A DNA stretch of 64,000 nucleotides from Streptomyces sp. MMG1121 (GTDB lineage Bacteria > Actinomycetota > Actinomycetes > Streptomycetales > Streptomycetaceae): NCBI RefSeq assembly GCF_001280015.1, contig NZ_LGDV01000187.1:1-64000 (forward strand), read 5' to 3'. Made by a program: the position numbers and the translations under genes. The first letter of the stretch is position 1. Each line of letters opens with the position of its first letter. This document shows, one piece after another, positions 18,141 to 27,173 of this stretch. The notes beneath the pieces were generated by a model that searched no databases, was not told the DNA's origin, and worked only from the letters and a program-made list of their open reading frames with translations.

Positions 18141-19613
18141 TCAGCGGCACAGGGTGCGCAGGACGGTGAGGCAGTCCGCGCCCCGGCGCTGCGGGTCGGT
18201 GTCGGTGCCGGCCCAGGCGATCCGGGCGTCCGGCCGGATCAGGACGGCGGTGACGTCCCGCCAGACCGGGTGCGCCGCCTCGGTGTTGACGGTGGCTGCC
18301 CGCTGTTCCAGATCACTCGCGGGGCACGGTGTCCGCGTCCCGCCGAGGTCCAGCAGCAGCGGTCGGCCGTGGTGCATCAACGGGTGGGCAGTGGGTACGT
18401 CGGCCGTGTCCAGGGCGAGGCCTGCCAGCCGGGCGCCGGTCAGCGGGTGCGCGCCGGGTGCAAGGCCGGCGGGGAGCGGGTCGTCGAAGCCGGCGATCCG
18501 GCGGGCCCACTGGCGGTTGGTCTCCGGTTCGGCCAGCGCGGCGGACCACACCTCGCGCAACGCGATCTGCTCGGGGCTCGCCGCGGCGAACAGGGCGAGC
18601 TGCGCGCGGGTGTTGTCGATGACGGCGCGGGCGGCCGGCCGGCGCTCCGTGTCGTAGCTGTCGAGCAGTCCGTCGGGCGCCCGGTCCTGGAGGGTGGTGG
18701 CGAGCTTCCAGCCCAGGTTGGTGGCGTCCTGGATACCGAGGTTCATGCCCTGGCCACCGGCCGGGAAGAACATGTGCGCCGCGTCCCCGGCCACCAGCAC
18801 CCGCCCGGCCCGGTACCGCGCGGCCTGGCGGGTGGCGTTGCCGTAGCGTGAGAGCCACCGGGGGTGGCGGATGCCCAGGTCCCGTCCCAGCAGCGTGCGG
18901 GTCTGCTCGCGCACCTCCTCCAAGGTCAGCGGTTCGCCGGTGCCGTGGTGCATGGTGGCCGTGGACAGGCCCGCCAGCCGGTGTACGCCGTCGCCGATCG
19001 GGGCCGCCAGGAACGAACCGGCCGGCCCGGTGGCGGCGAGCGGCGCGGTGGGCGGATCGTCGAGTTCGACGTCGGCGAGCCACCCGGTCAGGGTGGTGTC
19101 CTGGCCGGGAAAGTCGATGCCGGCCGCCTGTCGTACCGCGCTGCGGGTGCCGTCGCAGCCCACCACCCAGCGGGCCTGCACGGTCCGGTGGGTGCCGGCG
19201 GCCCGGATCACCACCTCGACGGCGTCCGGCCCCTGGGTGAGCGAGACGACCTCTTCCCCGCGCAGCACCCGGGCGCCCACGGCGACCGCGTGCTCTTCCA
19301 GGAGCTGTTCGGTGACGGACTGACCGAGCGCCAGCATGTACGGGTGCACCGCTCCGACGGTGGAGAAGTCCAGCCGGGTGGTCGCCGCGCCGAAGTGGCC
19401 GGTCGGCACTGGGGTGCCGCGTTCGATGAACCGCTGCGCGAGGCCGCGGGTGGCGAAGGTGTCCAGCGTGCCGGCCTGCATGCCGACCGCGCGCGACCGT
19501 CCGTCCGGTGCCGCCCGGCGTTCCACGACGGCCACCTCCACCCCGTGCAGGCGCAACTCCGCGGCGAGCCAGAGCCCCACCGGACCGGCCCCGGCGATGA
19601 GCACGTCGAGCAT
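18141..19613 (-). CDS. FAD-dependent aromatic-ring monooxygenase (PheA/TfdB type)
   Basis: 490 residues. The ATG at 19611-19613 has GAGAGGAAG at a good distance; the in-frame GTG at 19622 is too close to that site. The FAD fold begins at once (VLIAGAGPVGLWLAAELRL, the GxGxxG motif). VVGCDGTRSAVR (DG motif) and VLVAGDAAHMFFPAGGQGMN (GD motif contacting FAD ribityl) follow. The C-terminal thioredoxin-like part ends at TLCR. Such enzymes hydroxylate phenolic or polyketide substrates with NAD(P)H and oxygen, and in tetracycline-inactivating relatives the antibiotic itself. It is divergent from a TetR gene with two operators between them, so it is probably induced by its own substrate. Confidence 0.93.
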   Translation of the reverse strand: MLDVLIAGAGPVGLWLAAELRLHGVEVAVVERRAAPDGRSRAVGMQAGTLDTFATRGLAQRFIERGTPVPTGHFGAATTRLDFSTVGAVHPYMLALGQSVTEQLLEEHAVAVGARVLRGEEVVSLTQGPDAVEVVIRAAGTHRTVQARWVVGCDGTRSAVRQAAGIDFPGQDTTLTGWLADVELDDPPTAPLAATGPAGSFLAAPIGDGVHRLAGLSTATMHHGTGEPLTLEEVREQTRTLLGRDLGIRHPRWLSRYGNATRQAARYRAGRVLVAGDAAHMFFPAGGQGMNLGIQDATNLGWKLATTLQDRAPDGLLDSYDTERRPAARAVIDNTRAQLALFAAASPEQIALREVWSAALAEPETNRQWARRIAGFDDPLPAGLAPGAHPLTGARLAGLALDTADVPTAHPLMHHGRPLLLDLGGTRTPCPASDLEQRAATVNTEAAHPVWRDVTAVLIRPDARIAWAGTDTDPQRRGADCLTVLRTLCR

Positions 19614-19627
19614 GACGACCACTTCCT

Positions 19628-19656
19628 CTCATCCTTGTCCGTTGGACAAGGATGAG
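19628..19656. promoter_or_regulatory. TetR operator O1, 29-bp near-perfect palindrome
   Basis: CTCATCCTTGTCC-GTT-GGACAAGGATGAG has perfect 13-bp arms around GTT. It lies 14 bases in front of the monooxygenase start and shares its TTGTCC-NTT-GGACAA core with the second site. Confidence 0.8.
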
Positions 19657-19668
19657 CATGCCTTAGGA

Positions 19669-19683
19669 TTGTCCATTGGACAA
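19669..19683. promoter_or_regulatory. TetR operator O2
   Basis: TTGTCC-ATT-GGACAA repeats the core of the first operator 34 bases away, on the side of the regulator gene. The two cores are centred 34 bases apart, about three helix turns, suiting two repressor dimers on one DNA face. Confidence 0.8.
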
Positions 19684-19718
19684 CACGGATGCGGAAGCCG
19701 ACCGGAAAGGCGCATCGC

Positions 19719-20408
19719 ATGGGCACGACACGGGACGAGATCGTCACGGCCACCCTGGCGGTCCTCGACGAACAGGGACTGGGCGGGGTGACCATGCGCA
19801 CCGTCGCCGCCCGGCTCGGCGTGCGGCACAACACCATCCGCTGGCACGCCTCCAGCAAGGGCCGCCTCCTCGAACTGGCCTCCGACGAACTCCTCGCGCA
19901 CTGTCTCGACGAGCCGCTGCCCGAGGCGTTCCCCGACCGCCTCAAAGAGCTGAGCCGTCGCTGCCGCGCGGCGCTGCTCTCCCACCGCGACGCCGCCAGG
20001 ATGGTCGCGGGCGTCTTCGCCGCCGAGCCCCACACGCTGCGTTACGCCGACACCGTGATCGCCACCTTGCTGGCAGCCGGCCACCCGCCACGCACAGCCG
20101 CGTGGACCCACTGGTCGATCTTCTACCTGACCCTGGGCCTCACCCAGGAACAGCAAGCCGCCCAAGAGACCGAACCGGCCCTCCTCCCGGACCAGGTACC
20201 GGCCAGCACCTACCCAGCCCTGACCTCGGCCCTGCCCTACGTCGGCCCCGACCACTTCGACCAGCGCTTCGAGTTCGCCCTCGACCTGATCATCACCGGC
20301 CTTCCCCGAACCGGGAGACCGGCCGGCCAGAGCCCTACCTCCGCACCAGCGGGCGGACCGGACGAAGACACTCGCGATGCGCCGTCCGGACCCGGCGGGA
20401 CCGGCTGA
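19719..20408 (+). CDS. TetR family repressor (TetR_C tetracycline-repressor-like)
   Basis: 229 residues from the ATG at 19719, with AAAGG upstream; an ATG at 19689 in the same frame lies just 5 bases after operator O2 and is less likely. The N-terminal HTH is GLGGVTMRTVAARLGVRHNTIRWHASSK. The C-terminal helical domain (SRRCRAALLSHRDAARMVAG, WTHWSIFYLTLGL) follows the TetR_C family of drug-binding repressors. It probably represses itself and the divergent monooxygenase through the two palindromes between them. The C-terminus has a Pro/Gly-rich extension. Confidence 0.93.
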   Translation: MGTTRDEIVTATLAVLDEQGLGGVTMRTVAARLGVRHNTIRWHASSKGRLLELASDELLAHCLDEPLPEAFPDRLKELSRRCRAALLSHRDAARMVAGVFAAEPHTLRYADTVIATLLAAGHPPRTAAWTHWSIFYLTLGLTQEQQAAQETEPALLPDQVPASTYPALTSALPYVGPDHFDQRFEFALDLIITGLPRTGRPAGQSPTSAPAGGPDEDTRDAPSGPGGTG

Positions 20409-20539
20409 GGTGCCCCGAACCTGACGGACACGACCCCCAGGGCCTCGGCGTCGTCACACGACGTCGGGTTCGTGAGGATCTGTCAGCTGGGCGAGGTGCC
20501 GGGAACGAGACAGGCACGGGCTTCCAAGCTCATCGAGTT

Positions 20540-21491
20540 CTCGACACTCTGCGCTTCGCCGCCCTGGTCACCGGGCTGACCGCGCAGACGCGGCGGGGCA
20601 CGGTGACCGGGATGCCCACCGGCGCGGGGTCGACGCGCACCTGGTCCCACGACCGCGCGCACGCCTTCTCCTCCATGCCGCCTGGAACCCCGACATCCTG
20701 GGCCTCGCCCTGTCCCACCTGATCGTGCGCCAACTGCTGCCCGCAGACGCGGTGCTGACCGTCGCGGTCGACGACAGGCTGTTCAAGCGGCGTGGGAAGA
20801 AGGTGTCCGGCGCGGCCAAGGGGCCCAACGACCCTGCTCAACCTGGCCGCCACCTGCACCTCTACCACCCGTCTGGCCGCCGGCGCGGCCGCGCCGGAGC
20901 ACACATGGCAAGGCCGCTGGTGACCAGCGCGAGGCCGTAGCCGTTGCCGGTGTCCGCGTCTCACATCTGAATCACGCGGACGGTGCCGGTGCGGAACGAG
21001 CCGTACCACAGGCAGCTGGCCTCGGCCAGGGGCACGGTCTCAGTGCGCTGACAGCGCGTGATCTCGGAGGATGGAAAGGTGCGGGTCGCGGCCAGGTCCT
21101 TCGGCGTGCCCGGACGAGCGCCCATCAGTGGCGCCGGCCGATCGAGGTCACCTTCGCCGAGGCCCGCGACCTGCTCGGGGCCGGCCAGGCCCAAAGCCGT
21201 ACCCGCCCCGCAGTTGAGCGCGCCGTCCCGTTCGGCCTGTACTGCTACACACGGTCACCGTGGCCTGGTATGCGCTGCACCGCCGGTACCCCGCCGACGG
21301 CACCGAGCGCCACGAGCGGGCACCCGGGTATACCGCCAAGGCCGAACCGTCCCTGTCCGACATGAATTCCAGACTCCGACGCACGATCATCGCCGCCCGA
21401 TTTCCGCACACCCGCCCCGGCCGGCCCACCGACGAGGAAATCCGCAGCGTCCAGCAGGTACGGGCCGCCGCCAGCCTCAACTCGCCGCGTG
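20540..21491 (+). pseudogene. IS701 family transposase, frameshifted and internally deleted
   Basis: The beginning reads FAALVTGLTAQTRRGTVTGM in one frame. It goes on to AAWNPDILGLALSHLIVRQL and LLPADAVLTVAVDDRLFKRR-GKKV, the first DDE aspartate region. The end appears in other frames as VTVAWYALHRRYPADGTERH and SLSDMNSRLRRTIIAARFPH. Both halves are the typical ends of IS701-type DDE transposases, but the centre (about 20830-21200) is scrambled and short. No terminal inverted repeats were recognised. Confidence 0.75.
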
Positions 21492-21505
21492 ATCAACCGG
21501 ACCTG

Positions 21506-21640
21506 TCAGATACGTCGAAAGGCGGGCGGGGTGCCCCGGTGGGCCATTCCGTCCTCGGTCAGCTCGATCTGGCGGAGCCGGCGACCGTCGGGGCCGAGCT
21601 CCATCAGGCAGGCCATCGGGGCGTCGTCCTGATCGCGACA
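21506..21640 (-). pseudogene. Small fragment resembling DUF6881-type proteins
   Basis: The minus strand reads DDAPMACLMELGPDGRRLRQ followed by IELTEDGMAHRG and a stop at 21506-21508. The pattern M-E-L-x-x-D-G-R-x-x-R-Q-I-E is that of small Streptomyces proteins near DUF6881. It lacks a ribosome site and the N-terminal half. Confidence 0.25.
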
Positions 21641-21760
21641 CCCGGGCCCGGCTCGCCGACCGGAACGACAACCCCCGCCCCTTCATCCGGACCAAGACCG
21701 CCGACGAGATCCTCGACAAGGTCGCCGCCCACTGCCGGCGATTCTCCGGCTCAGGTCACC
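21640..21760 (+). pseudogene. IS630 family transposase, C-terminal remnant
   Basis: The plus frame RNDNPRPFIRTKTADEILDK followed by VAAHCRRFSGSGH is the well-conserved end of IS630 transposases (W-N-x-x-P-x-P-F-x-W-x-K-T-A-D-E-I). Only about 35 codons remain, running into the 3' end of the next TetR gene. Confidence 0.7.
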
Positions 21761-22413
21761 GGTGTTCTCCCGTCCGGTTCTTCGGACGGCGGCCGGATCA
21801 GCGTCCCGATACCGGCGCAGAGCAGGTCCAGGCTGCGGGTGAACTTCTCGTCCGGCCCGTGCGCGGCCGCGGCGGCCACCGTCAGGGGGAAGCTCCGCTG
21901 GAGGGCGGCGACGTCCTCGGCGGTGACCGGCACCGCGGGTGGGTCGCTCTGTTCCTGGAGCACGTAGCCGGTGACGTGGCTGAGCACGGTGTCGGCGGCG
22001 GTGCCGCGGTGCTCCGGGGGCACGCCGGCCTCGGCGAGGGTGGCGAGCAACCGTTCCATCAGCGAGAGCGCGCCGGGGCTGAGGGTCTTCGGGCTGCCGG
22101 CGAGCATGATCGCCCCGCCGGGGTGCTGCCGGATGCTCTGCCGCAGGGCGACGGCCTGCGCCGTGACCCGGGCCCGCCAGCCTGCCTGCGCGGGCAGGCC
22201 GGCCAGGGCAGCCGTGCCGGCCTCGTACGCCTGCCGGACCACCCGGTCGGCCATCAGCTGGAGCAGCGCGGCCTTGCTGGGCACGTGGTAGTAGAGGCTG
22301 CCGGCGTGCACGTCGAGCCGGTCCGCGACCTGGCGCACGGAGAAGCCGTGGTAGCCGGTCTGGGCGAAGACCGCCATCCCCGCGTCGATGATCCGGTCTG
22401 CGGTCAGCTTCAC
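21751..22413 (-). CDS. TetR family regulator
   Basis: 220 residues from the ATG at 22411-22413. The HTH is TGYHGFSVRQVADRLDVHAG followed by SLYYHVPSKAALLQLM. The C-terminal helices (SLMERLLATLAEAGVPPEHR, LSHVTGYVLQEQS) form the usual ligand-binding domain. It is divergent from the rhomboid-like gene with a clear palindrome between them, so it likely represses both directions. Its own 3' end abuts the IS630 remnant, so the element may have inserted beside it. Confidence 0.92.
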   Translation of the reverse strand: MKLTADRIIDAGMAVFAQTGYHGFSVRQVADRLDVHAGSLYYHVPSKAALLQLMADRVVRQAYEAGTAALAGLPAQAGWRARVTAQAVALRQSIRQHPGGAIMLAGSPKTLSPGALSLMERLLATLAEAGVPPEHRGTAADTVLSHVTGYVLQEQSDPPAVPVTAEDVAALQRSFPLTVAAAAAHGPDEKFTRSLDLLCAGIGTLIRPPSEEPDGRTPVT

Positions 22414-22440
22414 GGCCGCAGTCTAGCGAGTCGGGCCCGC

Positions 22441-22459
22441 TTTCAAACACTGTTTGAAA
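22441..22459. promoter_or_regulatory. TetR operator, 19-bp perfect palindrome
   Basis: TTTCAAACA-C-TGTTTGAAA lies 27 bases before the TetR start and about 60 before the rhomboid-like start. The arms match perfectly over 9 bp. Confidence 0.75.
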
Positions 22460-22519
22460 AAGCCCCGGGTCACGCTACTGTCATGATCAGCAATATCGCA
22501 CACGGCCTGGAGGGGGGCG

Positions 22520-23323
22520 GTGACGATGGACATCCTGCTGTTCAACGTGACCACGGCGGCACTGATGGTGCTGATGTTCAAAGGCGGTCTGGCCCTGGTC
22601 GGCCAGAGCACACTGGGCCGGCGGCGGATCCCCTGGGCGGCCGTAGCCCTGACCGGGCTCGCGCTCGCCGGGGTGGCCCTCCAGCTCTGCTGGTCAGGGG
22701 CGATGGGCGCGCTCGACGCGGACCCGTCGAAGTCCGGCTGGTGGCGCGTGGTCACCTCGGTCTTCATGCAGAACGGCGGCATCGGCGGGGCGGCCTGGAA
22801 CATCGCCACCCTTGCCGCCGTCGCGGCCTTCGCCAACTGGTTCTGGGGTGCGCCGCTGACGCTCGGCCTGTTCGCCGCGGGCATCCTGCTGCCGGAGCAG
22901 ATCGACAAACTGTGGGGCCAGACCTCCCACAGCACCGACCCCCGCAACTTCGCCGGCAGTTCCGGCGCCACCTACTTCCTGGGCGCGACGCTGGCCGCGG
23001 CCCTGCTGCTGCGCGGCGGCGCCGACGAGAACCCCGGCGAGGCCGTCGGCCAGGGCTCCGACGACGAGGGCGCGGGCCGCGGCAAGGCCGTTCGCAAGAA
23101 CCGGTTGCTCGCGCTCGGCGTGCCGGCGCTCGGGCTGGCGATGTGGTTCGCGCAGGAGAACGGGCACGGGCTGGTCTCCGACTACGGCTTCGCCCTCGGC
23201 GCAGTCGCCTGGGCCGCGTTCCGCACCGTCCTGCACCCGGACCGCGACCTCCGGCAGCCACCGCGCACGACGGTCGCCTCGCTGACCGGGCTCGTCCGCC
23301 GGCGGACCCGCAGCATCGGCTAG
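22520..23323 (+). CDS. Rhomboid-like polytopic membrane protein
   Basis: 267 residues from the GTG at 22520, with GGAGGGG upstream (ATG at 22526 is an alternative). About six membrane helices can be drawn. Helix two region holds GGAAWNIATLAAVAAFANW. Helix four has NFAGSSGATYFLGATLAAALL, which fits the GxSG catalytic serine pattern of rhomboid proteases. A histidine occurs in ENGHGLVSDYGFALG where the catalytic His is expected. Rhomboids cut membrane proteins inside the bilayer. The motif fit is partial, so the enzyme could be inactive or a different family. A charged loop (residues 175-195) separates helices. The serine-hydrolase gene 60 bases downstream is probably cotranscribed. Confidence 0.7.
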   Translation: MTMDILLFNVTTAALMVLMFKGGLALVGQSTLGRRRIPWAAVALTGLALAGVALQLCWSGAMGALDADPSKSGWWRVVTSVFMQNGGIGGAAWNIATLAAVAAFANWFWGAPLTLGLFAAGILLPEQIDKLWGQTSHSTDPRNFAGSSGATYFLGATLAAALLLRGGADENPGEAVGQGSDDEGAGRGKAVRKNRLLALGVPALGLAMWFAQENGHGLVSDYGFALGAVAWAAFRTVLHPDRDLRQPPRTTVASLTGLVRRRTRSIG

Positions 23324-23383
23324 CCGGCAGACCCCCGCCCCACCCCACTCGCGCCATTCCACCGTGACCACGAGGGAGACAGC

Positions 23384-24895
23384 ATGTCGGAAAACCTGCG
23401 CCGGGACGTGTCGAAGCTCGTCGACCAGGCAGTGACCAAAATCCTGGAACAGACCGACCGCGACGTGGCCCGTACGGTCAACCGTGCGTTGGGCGTGAGC
23501 GACGGCGCCCCGGCGTTCGACACCGCCCGCTGGCAGGCCCGGCTCGACGAGCTCCTCGTCACCCACCACATCCCCGGCGCCGCCCTGGCCGTACTCGCCG
23601 ACGGCGAGATCCACGAACTGGCCGCCGGCGTCCTGCACACCGGCACCGGCGTCACGGTGACCCCGGACTCCGTGTTCCAGATCGGTTCCGTCAGCAAGGG
23701 GTACACCGCCGCCATGGTGGTCCTGCTCGCCGACGCCGGGAAGCTGGACCTCGACGCGCCGGTCGCGGACGTCCTGCCGGACTTCGCGGTCGCCGACGCC
23801 GGGGCCACCCGGACGATCACGCCGCGCCAGCTGCTCAACCACACCAGCGGCATCGAGGGCGACTACGTCAACGACACCGGCCGGGGCGACGACTGCCTGG
23901 CCCGCTACATCGAGGGCGCGCGGACCGTCGGCCTGACCAACCCGCCCGGCGCCACCATGTCGTACTCCAGCACCGCCTACAACGTCCTCGGCCGGATCGT
24001 CGAGGTGGTCACCGGCCAGACCTGGGACGAGGCGCTCAAGGAGCTGCTCCTCACCCCGCTCGGGCTGGAGCACACCATGACCCTGCCCGAGGAGGTGCTG
24101 CGCTTCCGCGCCGCCATGGGGCACATGGGCGAACCGGGCGAGACCCCCGTCCCCACCCCGCTCTGGAACATGCTGCCGCGCTCGGCCGGCCCGTACGGCG
24201 GGATCAGCGCGACCGCCGCCGACGTGGCCCGGTTCGCACGGGCCTTCGTGGACGGCGGCGCCGCGCCGGACGGCACCCGGGTGCTGCCGGCCGCCGTGGT
24301 CGACGCGATGCTGACCCGCGAGGTCGAGATGCCCGACCAGTGGTTCCTCGGCGCCCACTGGGGCCTGGGCTGGGGCCTGTTCGAGTGGGACGGTGCGCGC
24401 GGCTTCGGCCACGACGGCAGCACCTTCGGCCAGCTCGCCTACCTGCGCGCCATCCCGGAGAAGGGCCTCGCCATCGCCCTGCTGACCAACGGCGGCGGCG
24501 CCGCGCCCAAGGTCTTCGAGGCGCTCTGCCGCGAGCTCTGCGCCGAACTCGCCGGGGTCACCATGCCAGGGTTCGCACCGGCCACCGAACCCCTGGCCGT
24601 GGAGACGGAGCCGTTCCTCGGCAATTACAAGCGCGAGGGCTTCCTCATGACCATCGCCGACGGCGACGGCGGACCGGGAACACTGCGGCTGAGGTACGAG
24701 GGTGCGGACGGCCTGGCGGGCACCTTCGACCCGCTGGTCTGGCACCTGACCCCGGTCTCGCACACACCGGCGAAGACGGTGTTCGCCGGCCGCCGCAATG
24801 AGAAGGACGCCTGGATACCCGTGGTGTTCTACGCCCTCGCCGACGGCAGCCGGTACGTCCACTTCGGCGTCCGGGCGACGGCCAAGTCCGCCTAG
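23384..24895 (+). CDS. Serine hydrolase of the beta-lactamase/class C (esterase) family
   Basis: 503 residues from the ATG at 23384 with GAGGGAG upstream. Signatures: the S-x-x-K pair in FQIGSVSKGYTAAM, Y-x-N in MSYSSTAYNVLGRIVEVV, and a C-terminal HDGSTFGQ-like motif (FGHDGSTFGQLAYLRAI) where the third motif lies. There is no signal peptide, so it is cytoplasmic; residues 1-50 form a helical extension. A C-terminal beta domain (residues 400-500) is as in DUF3471-type members. The family includes D-aminopeptidases, esterases and beta-lactamase-like enzymes; the substrate is unknown. Confidence 0.92.
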   Translation: MSENLRRDVSKLVDQAVTKILEQTDRDVARTVNRALGVSDGAPAFDTARWQARLDELLVTHHIPGAALAVLADGEIHELAAGVLHTGTGVTVTPDSVFQIGSVSKGYTAAMVVLLADAGKLDLDAPVADVLPDFAVADAGATRTITPRQLLNHTSGIEGDYVNDTGRGDDCLARYIEGARTVGLTNPPGATMSYSSTAYNVLGRIVEVVTGQTWDEALKELLLTPLGLEHTMTLPEEVLRFRAAMGHMGEPGETPVPTPLWNMLPRSAGPYGGISATAADVARFARAFVDGGAAPDGTRVLPAAVVDAMLTREVEMPDQWFLGAHWGLGWGLFEWDGARGFGHDGSTFGQLAYLRAIPEKGLAIALLTNGGGAAPKVFEALCRELCAELAGVTMPGFAPATEPLAVETEPFLGNYKREGFLMTIADGDGGPGTLRLRYEGADGLAGTFDPLVWHLTPVSHTPAKTVFAGRRNEKDAWIPVVFYALADGSRYVHFGVRATAKSA

Positions 24896-25124
24896 GCACC
24901 TGCGGGCGTGTGCCGGGGAACCGGGCGAAGAGGCCCCAGACGGCCGGCAGGTGGGCGACCGGTTGGCGGCCGGCGGATACGCCGAGCGGCCATTACCGTG
25001 CCGGCCTGGTCGGCCCCTGCCGTGAACACCTGCGCATACGCCGGGCTGACGACCCCACCGTACAAGTCGCATGGGTCGATCGGGCTGGGGGCCACGGGTC
25101 ACCGCGCCGGGTACGTTCAACGCG

Positions 25125-25364
25125 TTCATCGCGTACGGCAGCCATGACCACCGGCACTCGGGCATCGGCTGGCACACACCCGTCTCCGTCCGCTTCGGAA
25201 CCGGCGAGGCGGTCCGCGGCCAGCGGGCCGTCCCCCTCGCCGAGGCGTCCGCCCGCCGCCCCCGGCCACCCGAGTCCCGCACGGCCTGGGTCGACGACCT
25301 GGCCGGGCGCCGCGAACCGGCGAGCGCTCCCGGTGCGAAAGACGGGCCGTGGCACGGCGACTGA
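25125..25364 (+). pseudogene. IS3 family transposase OrfB, C-terminal remnant
   Basis: The plus frame contains AFIAYGSHDHRHSGIGWHTP followed by VSVRFGTGEAVRGQRAVPLAEA. The Y-N-x-x-H-R-H-S-x-I-x-x-x-T-P-x-x-x-H block is the C-terminal signature of IS3-type integrase-like transposases. Nothing of the DDE core remains, and 24900-25120 shows no other part of the element. Confidence 0.7.
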
Positions 25365-25385
25365 CGGCTGATCAGCAGCCCGTGT

Positions 25386-25418
25386 GCGGGGCGGGCACCG
25401 AACTGGTGCCCGCCCCGC
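25386..25418 (-). terminator. Terminator-like hairpin, perfect 14-bp stem
   Basis: GCGGGGCGGGCACC (25386-25399) pairs with GGTGCCCGCCCCGC (25405-25418) around GAACT. It is 143 bases beyond the 3' end of the MFS gene and could end its transcript or act in both directions. Confidence 0.6.
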
Positions 25419-25560
25419 GCCGGGCCGGTCCGCGGGCGGCGTGGTCGGAGACCAGGGCCGGCGTTGACGACGTGGGTCTCGGGGCAGTACTCGCGCCGTC
25501 AGCGATGCAGCGGATGCCGCTTCCGTTCAACAACGGCGTGCTTCAGGCAACTTCGCCGGC

Positions 25561-26961
25561 CTACGGCGCGATGTCCTCCAGGCTGCGCCCGCTCGTCTCC
25601 TCCGCCCCGGCCACTGCCGTCAGCGAGCCGACGAGGGCGACGGCCGCCAGCGTCACGAAGACCGTTCCGAGCGCGCTGCCCGCGTAGACCGCGCCCACCG
25701 CGATCGGGCCGAGGATCACGCCCAGGCGGCCCATCGCACCGCCCAGGCTGGAGCCCAACGCCCTGATACGGGTGGGGAAGAGCTCCGGCGTGTAGAGGTA
25801 GAGGCAGATGTTGGAGCCGAAGAGGAAGACCGCGGCCAGGGATGTCCAGACCAGGACGCTCCCCGCCGAGCCTCCGGCCGACAGGCCCAGGAGCAGTAGG
25901 CAGAGCGCCGAGGCCCCCATGCACCAGATCACCGTGTTGCGGCGGCCGGCCCGGTCGATGGTGAGGGCGACGATCAGGCAGCCGAGCAGGCCCGCGCAAC
26001 TCGTCACCGTCGAGTAGAGCAGCGCCGTCGGCAGACTGAGGTGGAAACGGGCTCCGTAGACGGTCGGCAGCCAAGACGTGATGCCGTAGTTGACGAAGTA
26101 GCCGGTGAACCAGAGGAATCCGACGACGAGGGTGCGCTTGCGGTACGCGCCGCTCAGCAGCTCGCGCAGGGCGCCCTTGACCCGGGGCGGCGCTACAGGC
26201 CGCGCGGGCTCCGGTTCCGGCAGCGGAGCGCCGGTGATCTTTTCTACCTTCTCCTCGATCGACGCCATCACCGCCAGCGCCTTCTCGTGCTTGCCGTGGT
26301 CCGCGAGCCATCGCGGCGATTCCGGCACGTACCGGGCGAGAGCGAAGCACAGCACGCCGGGGATCGCCGCGAGGCCGAACATCCAGCGCCAGCCGAGCAG
26401 GGGCACCAGCCAGGAGGCAAGCAGCGCGGCCGCGGTCAGGCCGGCCGGGAAGACCAGTTCGTAGAGGAGGACGAAGCGACCGCGCCGGCGGGCACGGGTG
26501 ATCTCCGCGATGAAGGTGGCGGCGATCGGCACCTCGCCGCCGATGGCCGTGCCCTGGACGAAGCGCATCGCCATGAACGGCTCGGGCGAGGTGCAGAGCG
26601 TCAGTGCCAGGTTGCAGAGACTGGACAGCGCGATGCAGCCCGCGATGACCTTCACCCGGCCGAACCGGTCCGCGAGCCTGCCCGACACCAACGCGCCGAT
26701 CAGCATGCCGATCGAGCCGACCGTCATCAGCGCGGTGGCATGTCCGGTGTCCAGGTTCCACTCGCTGCGCAGCTCAGGGAGCACGTACGCGATCAGGAGC
26801 TGGTCGAACGCCTCGAAGAAGGTGACGGCGCCGACGATGAGCCGGACCATCACCTGCCAGCGACACAGCGGCAGGCGTTCGAAGCGGGCGCCGACGGCGG
26901 CCGCGAGCGCGGCCGAGTCGCCTCGTCGACCTGTGGCGACGCGGGCTGCGTCGATCGTCAT
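25561..26961 (-). CDS. MFS transporter, probable aromatic-acid importer
   Basis: 466 residues from the ATG at 26959-26961, with GGAGG 7 bases upstream; the frame continues upstream without a start signal. Twelve helices can be placed. The signature loop GRLADRFGRVKV follows helix two, and the matching LTIDRAGRRNTV follows helix eight. The acid-containing helix one (TFFEAFDQLLIAYVLPEL) is typical of the aromatic acid:H+ symporter/sugar-porter-like group. Between halves is a charged cytoplasmic loop (residues 215-250). It diverges from the catabolic operon, which suggests it imports the operon's substrate. Confidence 0.9.
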   Translation of the reverse strand: MTIDAARVATGRRGDSAALAAAVGARFERLPLCRWQVMVRLIVGAVTFFEAFDQLLIAYVLPELRSEWNLDTGHATALMTVGSIGMLIGALVSGRLADRFGRVKVIAGCIALSSLCNLALTLCTSPEPFMAMRFVQGTAIGGEVPIAATFIAEITRARRRGRFVLLYELVFPAGLTAAALLASWLVPLLGWRWMFGLAAIPGVLCFALARYVPESPRWLADHGKHEKALAVMASIEEKVEKITGAPLPEPEPARPVAPPRVKGALRELLSGAYRKRTLVVGFLWFTGYFVNYGITSWLPTVYGARFHLSLPTALLYSTVTSCAGLLGCLIVALTIDRAGRRNTVIWCMGASALCLLLLGLSAGGSAGSVLVWTSLAAVFLFGSNICLYLYTPELFPTRIRALGSSLGGAMGRLGVILGPIAVGAVYAGSALGTVFVTLAAVALVGSLTAVAGAEETSGRSLEDIAP

Positions 26962-27173
26962 GGGTGGCCTCCGGATCCCGTACGGCAGTGCGTGAGCGGG
27001 CCCGCACGGGAGGGGTTCGGGCCGCGCGGCACGACGGAGCAACCGTGTGCCGGGCGGCAATGAGGGCGAGGGGGACGGCGAGCCGAAGTGGGGGCGCACG
27101 GACTGCGCCGTCGACCCGATTACGTAGGTGCTGAATGTCTCACCGCTTAAGTTCTACCGGTAGCCAGCCGAAG

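Noticed and set aside
16716..18851. A 711-codon plus frame across the sortase locus
   Set aside because: It is antisense to the sortase, surface-protein and FAD monooxygenase genes, which have clear motifs; no ribosome site or family match.
22694..25282. An 862-codon open frame on the minus strand across the rhomboid-like and serine hydrolase genes
   Set aside because: It is antisense to two well-supported genes, its composition is unnatural (G/R/A/V-rich, no family motif), and high-GC DNA commonly leaves such frames open.
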